A program made the position numbers and the translations under genes. Source: Hyphomicrobiales bacterium (GTDB taxonomy: Bacteria > Pseudomonadota > Alphaproteobacteria > Rhizobiales > Beijerinckiaceae). Taken from it: a stretch of DNA of 64,000 nt. The stretch is from assembly GCA_026400535.1 (NCBI GenBank), contig JAPLOU010000043.1, positions 62,001-126,000 on the forward strand. The letters are read 5' to 3'. This document shows positions 43,598 through 51,521 of the stretch, in pieces. The notes under the pieces were generated by a model, which saw only the letters and a list, made by a program, of their open reading frames with translations, ran no database searches and was not told the DNA's origin. The number at the start of each line of letters is the position of its first letter. The first letter of the stretch is position 1.

Positions 43598-44413
43598 TCA
43601 GAGCGTTGGCAAAGGGTCCATCGCCATCTTCAGATGGTCCTGGTGCAGACGTTCAAGCTCGCCGTTCATGGTGCTGAAAAAGATGAAGCCGTCGAGCCAG
43701 CGGACCAGCGAGTGCTCGCCGGCGCGCACGCCCATGTGAGCGGGACTGCGGCGAATGACGAACTTGCGGTCGAATTCCGTGTTCGGATTCTTGGCGGCCA
43801 GGTCCTGCGCCACGATCGAGTTGGTAGCGAAGAGCTGGGCCTGGCCGGACAGATAAGCGGCCGCAGCGGTTGCGTCATCCTCCGTGCGCATGATGCTGGC
43901 GCGCGGATTCATGGCCGAGATTGCCAGCTCCTGCGTGGTGCCGCGGGCAGCTGCGATCCGGCTTGTTCCCATGGTCGCGGCTGAAGTCACCGCCAGTGAC
44001 TTTGCGCCGTAGACCGCCAGGAAGGTGTTGGCATAGGGCGCAGTGAACATGATCTGGCGCGCTCGCTCGGGGGTTAGCCCCATGACCGAAATGACGATGT
44101 CGACACGGTCCGTGAGCAGCATCGGAATCCGGTTCGCACCGGTGATCTGCTGCAATTCGGCCCGCACGTTGAGCGCCTTGGCGACCATCTCGGCACATTC
44201 GATATCGAAACCGACAGGCTTTCGATCGGCGGTCTGCGATCCGAATGGCGGGGCATCGAGCGGCACGCCGATGCGGACCACCCCATCCGTCAGGATCTTG
44301 GCGAAACGTCCGTCCGGAGCGGCGGCGGGTGTCTGTGCTTGCGCCGTTGTGGCCGCTGCGGCCACGCCAACTGCAGCAAGAGTGGCGAGATTGCGTCGAG
44401 AGATGTCTGTCAT
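43598..44413 (-). CDS. Polar amino-acid ABC transporter substrate-binding protein
   Basis: A 271-residue SBP_bac_3 protein with a Tat-like signal (MTDISRRNLATLAAVGVAAA). Key segments: VRIGVPLDAPPFGSQTADRK, PVGFDIECAEMVAKALNV, LLTDRVDIVISVMGLTPERA and MFTAPYANTFLAVYGAK. It binds an amino acid or small amide in the periplasm. It belongs to a four-gene importer set with two permeases and one ATPase upstream. Confidence 0.92.
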   Translation of the reverse strand: MTDISRRNLATLAAVGVAAAATTAQAQTPAAAPDGRFAKILTDGVVRIGVPLDAPPFGSQTADRKPVGFDIECAEMVAKALNVRAELQQITGANRIPMLLTDRVDIVISVMGLTPERARQIMFTAPYANTFLAVYGAKSLAVTSAATMGTSRIAAARGTTQELAISAMNPRASIMRTEDDATAAAAYLSGQAQLFATNSIVAQDLAAKNPNTEFDRKFVIRRSPAHMGVRAGEHSLVRWLDGFIFFSTMNGELERLHQDHLKMAMDPLPTL

Positions 44414-44475
44414 CTGTCTTGTCCTTCCCTGTTTGCGGCCATGTCCGGCCTGTTGCAGTCCAAAATCGTTCCGTC

Positions 44476-45207
44476 TCAGTGCAGAACGGCGCTGAGGAAC
44501 GATGTCAGCTCCGGAGTTTTCGGATTATCGAAGAAGGTTGCAGCCGATCCTTGTTCCCAGATCTTGCCCTGGTGCATGAACACAACGCGATCCGCACAAC
44601 GGCGGGCAAAGCCCATTTCGTGGGTGACCAGCATCATCGTCATGCCCTGGCTGGCCAGCGCCTCAAGCACCTTCAGAACCTCACCCACCAGTTCAGGATC
44701 CAGCGCCGAAGTTATCTCGTCAAACAGCATCAGGTCGGGGTTCATCGCCAATGAGCGCGCAATGGCAACGCGCTGCTGCTGGCCGCCGGAGAGCGAATCC
44801 GGATAGGCGTTGACTTTTTCCGACAGGCCAACCTTGGCGAGCACGTCGCTTGCGATCTGCCGGGCATCGCGGTCCGAAATCTTCTTAACCACGCGCGGCG
44901 CGAGCGTAATGTTCTTCTCGACGGTGAGATGGGGGAACAGGTTGTAGCTCTGGAAGACAATCCCGACCCTCTGGCGCACGGCGCGTAGATCGGCTCCGGG
45001 TGCGTTGATAGTTGTGTCGCCGACGCGGATTGATCCGTCCTGGATCGCTTCCAGTCCGTTTACACAGCGGAGCAAGGTCGACTTGCCTGATCCCGAGCGC
45101 CCGATGATCGCAACAATCTCGCCAGCCGCCACCTCCAGCGACACACCATCGAGCACCGTGTTGGTGCCGAAACGCTTGACGACATCACGACACGCGACGA
45201 GCGACAT
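44476..45207 (-). CDS. Amino-acid ABC transporter ATP-binding protein
   Basis: A 243-residue GlnQ-type ATPase: Walker A GRSGSGKSTLL, signature LSGGQQQR, Walker B LMLFDEITSALD and the H-loop VTHEMGFARRCADRVVFMHQ. The Walker B is followed by ITS rather than PTS. It overlaps the preceding permease gene by 23 bases and energises import with the neighbouring permeases. Confidence 0.95.
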   Translation of the reverse strand: MSLVACRDVVKRFGTNTVLDGVSLEVAAGEIVAIIGRSGSGKSTLLRCVNGLEAIQDGSIRVGDTTINAPGADLRAVRQRVGIVFQSYNLFPHLTVEKNITLAPRVVKKISDRDARQIASDVLAKVGLSEKVNAYPDSLSGGQQQRVAIARSLAMNPDLMLFDEITSALDPELVGEVLKVLEALASQGMTMMLVTHEMGFARRCADRVVFMHQGKIWEQGSAATFFDNPKTPELTSFLSAVLH

Positions 45208-45844
45208 GAAGCCTCCCTTCGAGGTTGCGGCTCAATTGCGTGAGCGGAAAACAGATCGCGAAGTAGATGGCAGCAACCACTATAAACACCGTGAACGGCT
45301 TGAACGTCGATGCGTTGGTGAGTTGACCCTCGCGGGTCAACTCGACGAATCCGATCACCGCAGCCAGCGAGGTGTTCTTGATCAGCTGCACCAGAAAGCC
45401 GACCGTCGGCGGAATGGCAATCCGGATTGCCTGCGGGATGATCACATGCTGCAGCTGTTCGAGGAACCCGAGCGCGAGGGCCGAACCGGCCTCCCATTGC
45501 TGGCGTGGGATCGATTGCAGCGCTCCGCGCCAGATCTCGGCAAGGTAGGCGGATGCATAGAGCGAATAGGCCGCAATCACCGCCAGCCATGTCGAGATCG
45601 GAAAGCCGATGAGCGCCAATCCAAAATAGAAGACGAAGAGCCAGGCCAGCAACGGCGTGCCCTGCACAATCAAAATCCATGCACTCGCCACCCAGCGCAG
45701 CGGCGCGAAGGGTTGCACCCTGAGCAATGTCAGCAGCAGGCCCGCAATACTGCCGCCAACAAACGCGATGGCCGCGAGCAGCAAGGTCCAGCGCGCCGCC
45801 AGCATCAGATATCCCACATCAATGAGCCCGAAATCCCTGATCAT
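45185..45844 (-). CDS. Amino-acid ABC transporter permease
   Basis: A 219-residue HisM/GlnP-type permease with about five spans. The EAA loop is GSALALGFLEQLQHVIIPQA, followed by TVGFLVQLIKNTSLAAVIGF, both characteristic of polar amino-acid permeases. It overlaps its partner permease by 4 bases (ATGA) and the ATPase by 23. Confidence 0.94.
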   Translation of the reverse strand: MIRDFGLIDVGYLMLAARWTLLLAAIAFVGGSIAGLLLTLLRVQPFAPLRWVASAWILIVQGTPLLAWLFVFYFGLALIGFPISTWLAVIAAYSLYASAYLAEIWRGALQSIPRQQWEAGSALALGFLEQLQHVIIPQAIRIAIPPTVGFLVQLIKNTSLAAVIGFVELTREGQLTNASTFKPFTVFIVVAAIYFAICFPLTQLSRNLEGRLHVARRVS

Positions 45845-46503
45845 CGGCGGCCGAAGGCAAGATGATAGAAGCCCGAGAACATGACGCGCAGCGCCAGCGC
45901 AAGCGCGAGGTAGATGCCGGCGACAACCGCATACACCTCGAAATCCCGGAAGGTGCGCGACTGGATGATCGAGGCAGCGTGGAACAGGTCCTCGGCGGAA
46001 ATCTGGGAGACCACGCTGGTGGCCAGCATCAGCAGGATGAACTGGCTGGCCAGCGCCGGATAGGTTGTCTTCAGGGCCGGAAACAGCACGATATAGCGAA
46101 AAATCTGCGGACCCGTCAGCCCAAGGGCATGGCCTGCCTCGATTTGGGTCTTCGGGATAGCTTCAAGGCCCGCCCGCACGATCTCGCTGGTGTAGGCGCC
46201 GAGATTGACGGAGAGAGTCAGAACGGATGCTGTCTCGGCGTCAAGTCTGACGCCAAGACTGGGAAGACCGAAGAACACCAGGAAGAGCTGCACGATCAGG
46301 GGCGTGTTCCGGATAACTTCGACATAGCTCTGGACAGACAGCCGCAACCAGCGCGGACCATAGGTCATCGCAGCAGCACACAACGTGCCGATGACAAGTC
46401 CAGCCAGAATTGTGATCACGGATAGGCGCAAGGTCAGCAGAAGACCGTCCTGCAGGATGTCCCAGGAAGAAAAAACATCACGAAACCGGAAGGTGTAATT
46501 CAT
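45841..46503 (-). CDS. Amino-acid ABC transporter permease
   Basis: A 220-residue permease of the same family. The EAA loop is GHALGLTGPQIFRYIVLFPA and the N-terminus carries LTLRLSVITILAGLVIGTLC. It is the first gene of the importer operon; its start is divergent from an IclR regulator 114 bases away, with a palindromic operator candidate between. Confidence 0.94.
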   Translation of the reverse strand: MNYTFRFRDVFSSWDILQDGLLLTLRLSVITILAGLVIGTLCAAAMTYGPRWLRLSVQSYVEVIRNTPLIVQLFLVFFGLPSLGVRLDAETASVLTLSVNLGAYTSEIVRAGLEAIPKTQIEAGHALGLTGPQIFRYIVLFPALKTTYPALASQFILLMLATSVVSQISAEDLFHAASIIQSRTFRDFEVYAVVAGIYLALALALRVMFSGFYHLAFGRR

Positions 46504-46590
46504 TCACCGCCCCGCCGAGCACGGCCCGCTGAAGATCTTGTGCACCCGTGCACGGATCCAACGGGTATGGATGCTATTCGCTTTGCATGG

Positions 46591-46603
46591 GAAGTCAAAC
46601 TTC
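46591..46603. promoter_or_regulatory. Palindromic operator candidate between the transporter operon and iclR-type gene
   Basis: GAAGT-CAA-ACTTC is a perfect inverted repeat, 15 bases before the IclR start, in an AT-rich context (CATATATAAAG follows). IclR-family operators are short palindromes of this type. Autoregulation and control of the divergent operon are inferred. Confidence 0.5.
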
Positions 46604-46617
46604 ATATATAAAGCGGC

Positions 46618-47403
46618 ATGACCAATCTCGACAGTCGCACGGCAGCAGCCCCGGAGCCGCGCAGCTATGCGGCTCCAGCGCTCTCCAAGGGGCTTTCCGT
46701 GCTCGAACTGCTGGCCGAAGCGGCCACACCGCTGTCGACACGGATCGTTGCCGAGCGGCTGGGGCGATCGAAGAACGAGCTCTTCCGGGTGGTGCACGTG
46801 CTGCTGTCGGAGGGCTACATCAGGCGGGTTCCGGGAACCGATGAGCTCGCCCTGACCAGGCGTCTGTTTGAGCTCGGCATGCGAAGTCCGGGGGCAAGGT
46901 CGCTGACGGAAATTGCCAGCCCTGCCATGGAAAAGCTATGCCAGGCGACCAAGCAGTCGGCGCATCTTGTCGTGATTTTGCGCGGTGAAACAGTGGTCCT
47001 GGCGACCGCAAGCGGTGGCTCTGATCTCAGCGTGACGCTCAAACTGGGGTATCGGCGTGCGGCGCTCGACTCGACATCGGGTCTTGTTCTGCTGGCGTTC
47101 CAGCCGTTGGAAAGGCGCCGCAGAATGCTAGCCGAGGCAGCTGTTATTGCGAGTGCGGATGCCGCCGATCCAGGCCTGACCCGGAGGCTCGACGCAATCC
47201 GCAATTCTGGCGGGCTGATCCAGCCGAGCCGTGACGTCATCGGCGTGACCGACATCGGCGCGCCGATTCTGGCGATTGACGGCAGTGCCATTGCGGCAAT
47301 TGTCGTTCCTTATCTCAACCGTCACGGCATCCAGCCGCGCTACTCCGAGGTGGACGCAGCGCTGCGCAACTGCTGTCAGGAGATTGCACAGGGACTGAAC
47401 TGA
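46618..47403 (+). CDS. IclR family transcriptional regulator
   Basis: A 261-residue regulator. The N-terminal winged HTH is LSKGLSVLELLAEAATPLST with RIVAERLGRSKNELFRVVHV and LLSEGYIRR. The C-terminal effector domain is LTEIASPAMEKLCQATKQSA onward. It is divergent from the amino-acid transporter–creatininase genes and most likely regulates them in response to the imported compound. It is the only regulator of the accessory block. Confidence 0.93.
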   Translation: MTNLDSRTAAAPEPRSYAAPALSKGLSVLELLAEAATPLSTRIVAERLGRSKNELFRVVHVLLSEGYIRRVPGTDELALTRRLFELGMRSPGARSLTEIASPAMEKLCQATKQSAHLVVILRGETVVLATASGGSDLSVTLKLGYRRAALDSTSGLVLLAFQPLERRRRMLAEAAVIASADAADPGLTRRLDAIRNSGGLIQPSRDVIGVTDIGAPILAIDGSAIAAIVVPYLNRHGIQPRYSEVDAALRNCCQEIAQGLN

Positions 47404-47464
47404 CCCACCAGCCGCCTCGCGCATTTGCTCACGCACAAAACCGGCATCGACTTTTGTGGGCAAT

Positions 47465-47619
47465 GCTCCACCCGGCTCTGTTGCACCAAGCGGTTTGGAT
47501 CAGATGTCTGGCGTTATGCATCCACTGGCTCAGGCGGCAAGGCCAACAACGCGTTGACGAAGCGGACTTGCCTGCTTGTGCGGACGCAGTGCTCCCACTG
47601 ATGCGGCTATCGCGTCCGG
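47465..47619. mobile_element. Possible insertion-sequence end remnant
   Basis: GGCTCTGTTGCA at 47474–47485 resembles terminal inverted repeats of IS6-type and related elements. Inward of it, the minus strand holds a 28-codon end of a reading frame (QWEHCVRTSRQVRFVNALLA…, stop at 47514–47516) with an upstream stop. The second IS end is not seen, so this would be a decayed fragment; the transposase family is not recognised with confidence. Confidence 0.3.
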
Positions 47620-47793
47620 TCAGTTCAGACCCGGCAAGATGCGATTGAACATGCCGTTGACCCTGGTGCCGATCACGCCCACGGAGGCCACGGCGCAGAT
47701 CGAGATGATCGAGGCGATGAGCGCGTATTCGATCGAGGTGATGCCCCGTTCGTCGCGCACAAACCGTCTGATCAGGGACCGCTCACTGTTCAT
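47620..47793 (-). CDS. Flp/Fap-type IVb pilin (orphan)
   Basis: A 57-residue pilin precursor (MNSERSLIRRFVRDERGITS…). The prepilin cleavage site is ERG/ITSIEYALIA, followed by the hydrophobic helix IASIISICAVASVGVIGT. This is the Flp pilin pattern; mature pilins assemble tight-adherence pili. No tad/cpa genes (secretin, prepilin peptidase, ATPase) are adjacent. An in-frame start at 47865 is unlikely. Confidence 0.87.
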   Translation of the reverse strand: MNSERSLIRRFVRDERGITSIEYALIASIISICAVASVGVIGTRVNGMFNRILPGLN

Positions 47794-47945
47794 GGCGGTA
47801 AAGATGCCCCCAACGGCTTCGCGAAAGGTTAACAAGGGCCAATTTTTTCGCCGGCCTCGCGGCATTCATGCCCTAGCATGAATGGATTTTGCGCAATGCG
47901 ATACATCCCCGCATGACGCCGGGATGAGCCAGGCACGAGGCCGGT

Positions 47946-49319
47946 CTACAGGGCGTATTGCGTGAAGGCAGGGTCAGTGGACCCCTTCCACGAACCGTTG
48001 AACGACGCGATCAGATCGTCCGCGACCGTCCTGCCGTTCGCGATGATCACATCGAGCGGATCAAGGAAGCGGGTCTCGTCGCGGCCGGACGGATCGGTGA
48101 AACCGCGCCGGGCAAGGCCGGACCGGGCCAGCCTGAGCACATCAGACGCGATCTCCCGAACGGTGCGCCCCTGTAGGGTTGCCGCAAGCCCCTGGGCCGG
48201 CACCGCGTCGCGAAGGGCCTGACGCTCCGCGGCCGTCCAGCCTTTGACCAGTTGCCAGGCCTGGTCCAACGCGGCCTGATCATACAAAAGCCCGGTCCAG
48301 AAGGCCGGCAGGGCGACAAGATTGGCGGCAGGACCTGCATCGGCGCCGCGCATTTCGAGATAACGCTTCAGCCGCACCTCGGGGAACAGCGTGCCCATGT
48401 GGTTCGCCCAGTCCGCAATCGTGGCCTGCTGGCCCGGCGCTCCGTCGAGCCTTCCCGCCATCAGGTCGCGGAAGGAGCCGCCGGTCACATCATGATAGGT
48501 GGCGCCGCGCTTGACGAAATACATCGGCACATCGAGCGCCCAGTCGACATAGCGTTCATAGCCCATGCCATCCTCGAAGGCGAAGGCAAGCATGCCAGAG
48601 CGGTTTTTATCGGTGTCGCGCCAGATCGCCGACCGCATCGACTTTTGCCCGTTAAGCCGGCCTTCCGTGAACGGTGAGGCGGCGAACAGCGCGGTCGCCA
48701 CAGGCTGGAGGGCGAGCGAGACCCGCAGCTTCTGAACCATGTCCGCTTCGTTCGAGAAATCGAGATTCACCTGCACTGTGCAGGTGCGGAACATCATGTC
48801 CCGCCCGCGCGTGCCGACCTTGGGCATGTAGTTGCGCATGATCTGATAGCGCGTCTTGGGCATGATCGGCGTCTGCTCTAGCGACCATCTCGGGCTGTGC
48901 CCGAGGCTGAGGAAGCCGATTCCGAGTGGCTCGGCCAGTTGCCTGAGCTGCGCCAGATGCGCGTTCAGCTCATCGCTGGTCTGGTGAAGCGTCTCGACCG
49001 GCGCGCCCGACAGTTCGAACTGGCCGCCGGGCTCGAGCGAGATGGCGCCGCCGCCAGTAACATCGGCCAGCCCGATGGGATGGTCGCCTTCCATGATCGG
49101 TTCCCAGCCGAGCAACCAGGACATGCCGTCGAGCAGACGGCGGATGCCGCCGCGTGGCCCATCATAGGGCACAGGGGCGAGATCGGCGCGGTAGAACGGG
49201 AACTTCTCGTGTTCCGTGCCAAGGCGGAAGCGCGCCCTGGGCTTCTCCCCCATCGCAATCCATGCGACCAGATCGTCGCGGGAGCCAAGGGGCGTCGGAT
49301 CGGATTGGTCACGGGCCAT
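47946..49319 (-). CDS. gshA: Glutamate–cysteine ligase (plant/alphaproteobacterial type)
   Basis: A 457-residue GCS2-type ligase. Motifs: FRLGTEHEKFPFYRADLAPV, GGGAISLEPGGQFELSGAP, LSLGHSPRWSLEQTPIMPKT, MFRTCTVQVNLDFSNEADMV and LPAFWTGLLYD. It makes gamma-glutamylcysteine, the first step of glutathione synthesis. In relatives it is directly next to rsmE; here a 765-base stretch with an AT-rich block lies between them, so the promoter region of gshA has probably been altered. Confidence 0.95.
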   Translation of the reverse strand: MARDQSDPTPLGSRDDLVAWIAMGEKPRARFRLGTEHEKFPFYRADLAPVPYDGPRGGIRRLLDGMSWLLGWEPIMEGDHPIGLADVTGGGAISLEPGGQFELSGAPVETLHQTSDELNAHLAQLRQLAEPLGIGFLSLGHSPRWSLEQTPIMPKTRYQIMRNYMPKVGTRGRDMMFRTCTVQVNLDFSNEADMVQKLRVSLALQPVATALFAASPFTEGRLNGQKSMRSAIWRDTDKNRSGMLAFAFEDGMGYERYVDWALDVPMYFVKRGATYHDVTGGSFRDLMAGRLDGAPGQQATIADWANHMGTLFPEVRLKRYLEMRGADAGPAANLVALPAFWTGLLYDQAALDQAWQLVKGWTAAERQALRDAVPAQGLAATLQGRTVREIASDVLRLARSGLARRGFTDPSGRDETRFLDPLDVIIANGRTVADDLIASFNGSWKGSTDPAFTQYAL

Positions 49320-50084
49320 GCATGTCTCAGGTCAACAGATGGGATGGGCGGCAGGCGCCTTTATGGAGAGATCGTCCCCAGAAGCACCTAGCCGCCCGTA
49401 TTGGCTATCGAGATATGGCCGGATTGGCGACAATGCAACGACAATAGCCGAAGATGGCCCAATTGATCTTGCGTCCATGCATAGTTCCCGTTGGCGGATC
49501 GGATGGATGCGGCGCCCCTCCGGCCGCCCGGCATGGCGGCTAGCGTCGAGTGGCCCCGCTGAATGCGCTGCCGGGACAATCTTGCGGGGCCTGTGCATGC
49601 CCGGGTCGGCCTTTCGGCATCTGGCAACGGTGCAAACGTGGTGCCCGCCTGCGCGACGGTTTTCGTCGGTGCAGCAGCTGCGGCGCCAATCCGGGGGCCT
49701 GGGCTGTCTGCCGTTTGCAAGACCACGTTTCCGAGGCGAGCCAGTCAACCATGACGCCCCGCACCTGCTTCGCATTGCGCAGCCAGTTGCGGGCCTCCTC
49801 GAACACCGCAGGCTGTGTATCGGCCAGAATTCAGGCCGGGTTAAAAAGTATGATTGAAATTATCATTCATAAATATAGATCACCTAAAAATTATATTATT
49901 AATTATATAATTTTAAAAGAGACAAAACTTTATCTGAAAATTAAAAATATTTATTTGTATTTAAATTGTATTTCCCACATTTATTCTGACGTATTATTTA
50001 TATTTTTGGCAAAAATGACTCTTAAGCGAAGCAATCGTACATCATTTATCGTTCTTCGTTCTTGCTAGCGATGCAGGGCGCAGG
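49320..50084. other. 765-base gene-free stretch between rsmE and gshA, with an AT-rich block at 49845–50050
   Basis: No coding region is supported on either strand. Bases 49320–49840 are GC-rich but show no family-like protein. From about 49845 the composition changes sharply: 49861–49980 has only 18 G/C in 120 bases (15%), against a high-GC surround, and it recovers after about 50045. This looks like inserted DNA or a remnant. It would also contain the gshA promoter. Confidence 0.7.
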
Positions 50085-50831
50085 TCAGCGCCAGTCCCCC
50101 AGACACGCCTGAACAATCGCGAGCGCCGCGACGGCGGCGGTGTCCGCCCGCAAGATCCGCGGGCCCAGCGACAGCCGGACGATTCGGGGCTGGGCCAGAA
50201 GAAGCCGGCGTTCCTCGTCATCGAAACCGCCCTCCGGACCGACCAGCAGGGCGAGGGGCTGGTCTGGGCCGGCGGCGCGCGAGGCCAAAAGTGCATCCAG
50301 CGGATTGGCCACGGGCGCATCCTCGTCGCAGAAGATCAGCAGTCGCCGCTCATCACGCGCTGCCACTGCGCGTTCCAGCTTCATCTCGATCGCCACCGGG
50401 GGCACGCTGAGCAAGCCGCATTGCTCGGCGGCTTCGACGGCGTTGGCGACGAGCCGCCCCGTGTTGATCCGCGACACCTGCGTGCGGCGCGTGAGAATTG
50501 GCTGGAGCAACGTCGCACCCATTTCGACCGCCTTCTGGGCCATGTAGTCGAGCCGGGCCGATTTCAGCGGCGCGAACAGGCAGTGCATATCGGCTTGCGG
50601 GGGCTGCGGCCGTGTCTGTCGCCGCACGCGCAGGACGACGTCTTTGCGGCTGACCGGCTCGATCCCGCAGAGCCATTCGCCGTCGCGCCCGTTGAAGGCC
50701 AGCACAGGGCTGCCGGCCCCAAGGCGCAGTACGTTGACCAGATAGTTGACCTGATCGCGCTCGAGCACGATGACCGCGTCGCCCATGAGGTCGCCTGCGA
50801 CAAACAGTCTTGGGCCGACAGGCTTTTCCAT
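50085..50831 (-). CDS. rsmE: 16S rRNA (uracil(1498)-N(3))-methyltransferase
   Basis: A 248-residue SPOUT methyltransferase. The PUA-like N-terminus is followed by LAFNGRDGEWLCGI and KSARLDYMAQKAVEMGATLL. The SAM-binding trefoil knot is LALLVGPEGGFDDEERRLLL with LSLGPRILRADTAAVAALAI. It methylates U1498 of 16S rRNA. The ATG at 50831 gives the normal start (MEKPVGPRLFVAG). It is divergent from the small secreted-protein gene. Confidence 0.95.
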   Translation of the reverse strand: MEKPVGPRLFVAGDLMGDAVIVLERDQVNYLVNVLRLGAGSPVLAFNGRDGEWLCGIEPVSRKDVVLRVRRQTRPQPPQADMHCLFAPLKSARLDYMAQKAVEMGATLLQPILTRRTQVSRINTGRLVANAVEAAEQCGLLSVPPVAIEMKLERAVAARDERRLLIFCDEDAPVANPLDALLASRAAGPDQPLALLVGPEGGFDDEERRLLLAQPRIVRLSLGPRILRADTAAVAALAIVQACLGDWR

Positions 50832-51041
50832 AGCAGGTCCGCTCTTTCCGTGCGCCGGCCCTGAAGCCGGCTCGATCGCGGGCCTGTCTGCCATAAACCC
50901 GGCGCGATTTGAACCGATGACAGGGACCTTCCGCCGCACACGGTGGGACGGGTGGAATGATCCGGCGCTCGCTGCTATAGAGTTTACAGGACCAGCTGGT
51001 GTGCCGGACCGGACGATCGCACCCATGAGAGGAAGAAGCCG

Positions 51042-51521
51042 ATGTTCAGGCGTATGTTGCTTGCGGGCGGGGCGGCCATCGCGATGCTTGTGCAGATGGC
51101 CGGGTATTCGGGCGCGCTGGCCCAGTCGAATGTCTGCGAACAGTTGGGCACGCTCCTGAAGCAGCGCCAATCCCTGATGGAGCGGGTGAACAATCTCGGG
51201 CGCAAGCGCGTGGACCCGAATGTGGCCTGCAAGGCGTTCAGCGAGCTGGCCAGCAATGGCGCCCGCACCATCGCCTTTCTGAAGGACAACAAGGAATGGT
51301 GCCAGGTTCCGGACGAGTTCGCCAACAATGTGAACAGCAGCCAGGGCCAGATCGTGAAAGTGCGCGGCCAGGCCTGCAATGCAGCCAAGCAGCAGGCGAC
51401 GATGCTGCGTCAGGCCCGCGAGCAGCAGCGGCGCCAGGCGCAGGGTCAGGACAACAGTTCGTTTGGCGGCATTGACGGGTTTTCGGGTGGCCCGTGGCGG
51501 GTGCCACAAGGCGCGCTGTGA
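51042..51521 (+). CDS. Small secreted protein of unknown function
   Basis: A 159-residue protein with a signal peptide (MFRRMLLAGGAAIAMLVQMA, cleavage near ALAQS). The mature part has four cysteines (NVCEQL, NVACKA, EWCQVP, GQACNA) that could form two disulfides, and a Gln/Arg-rich tail. No family was recognised. Its stop overlaps the ubiA start (GTGA), so the two genes are coupled. It may be an envelope protein. Confidence 0.7.
   Translation: MFRRMLLAGGAAIAMLVQMAGYSGALAQSNVCEQLGTLLKQRQSLMERVNNLGRKRVDPNVACKAFSELASNGARTIAFLKDNKEWCQVPDEFANNVNSSQGQIVKVRGQACNAAKQQATMLRQAREQQRRQAQGQDNSSFGGIDGFSGGPWRVPQGAL

Noticed and set aside
49388..49857. Several 100–200 codon open frames upstream of gshA on both strands
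   Set aside because: Compositions are those of random high-GC frames, no family motif is present, and the frames overlap one another.
49850..50068. A 72-codon Ile/Tyr/Lys-rich frame in the AT-rich block
   Set aside because: Its amino-acid content simply reflects AT-rich DNA; no ribosome-binding site or family motif supports it.
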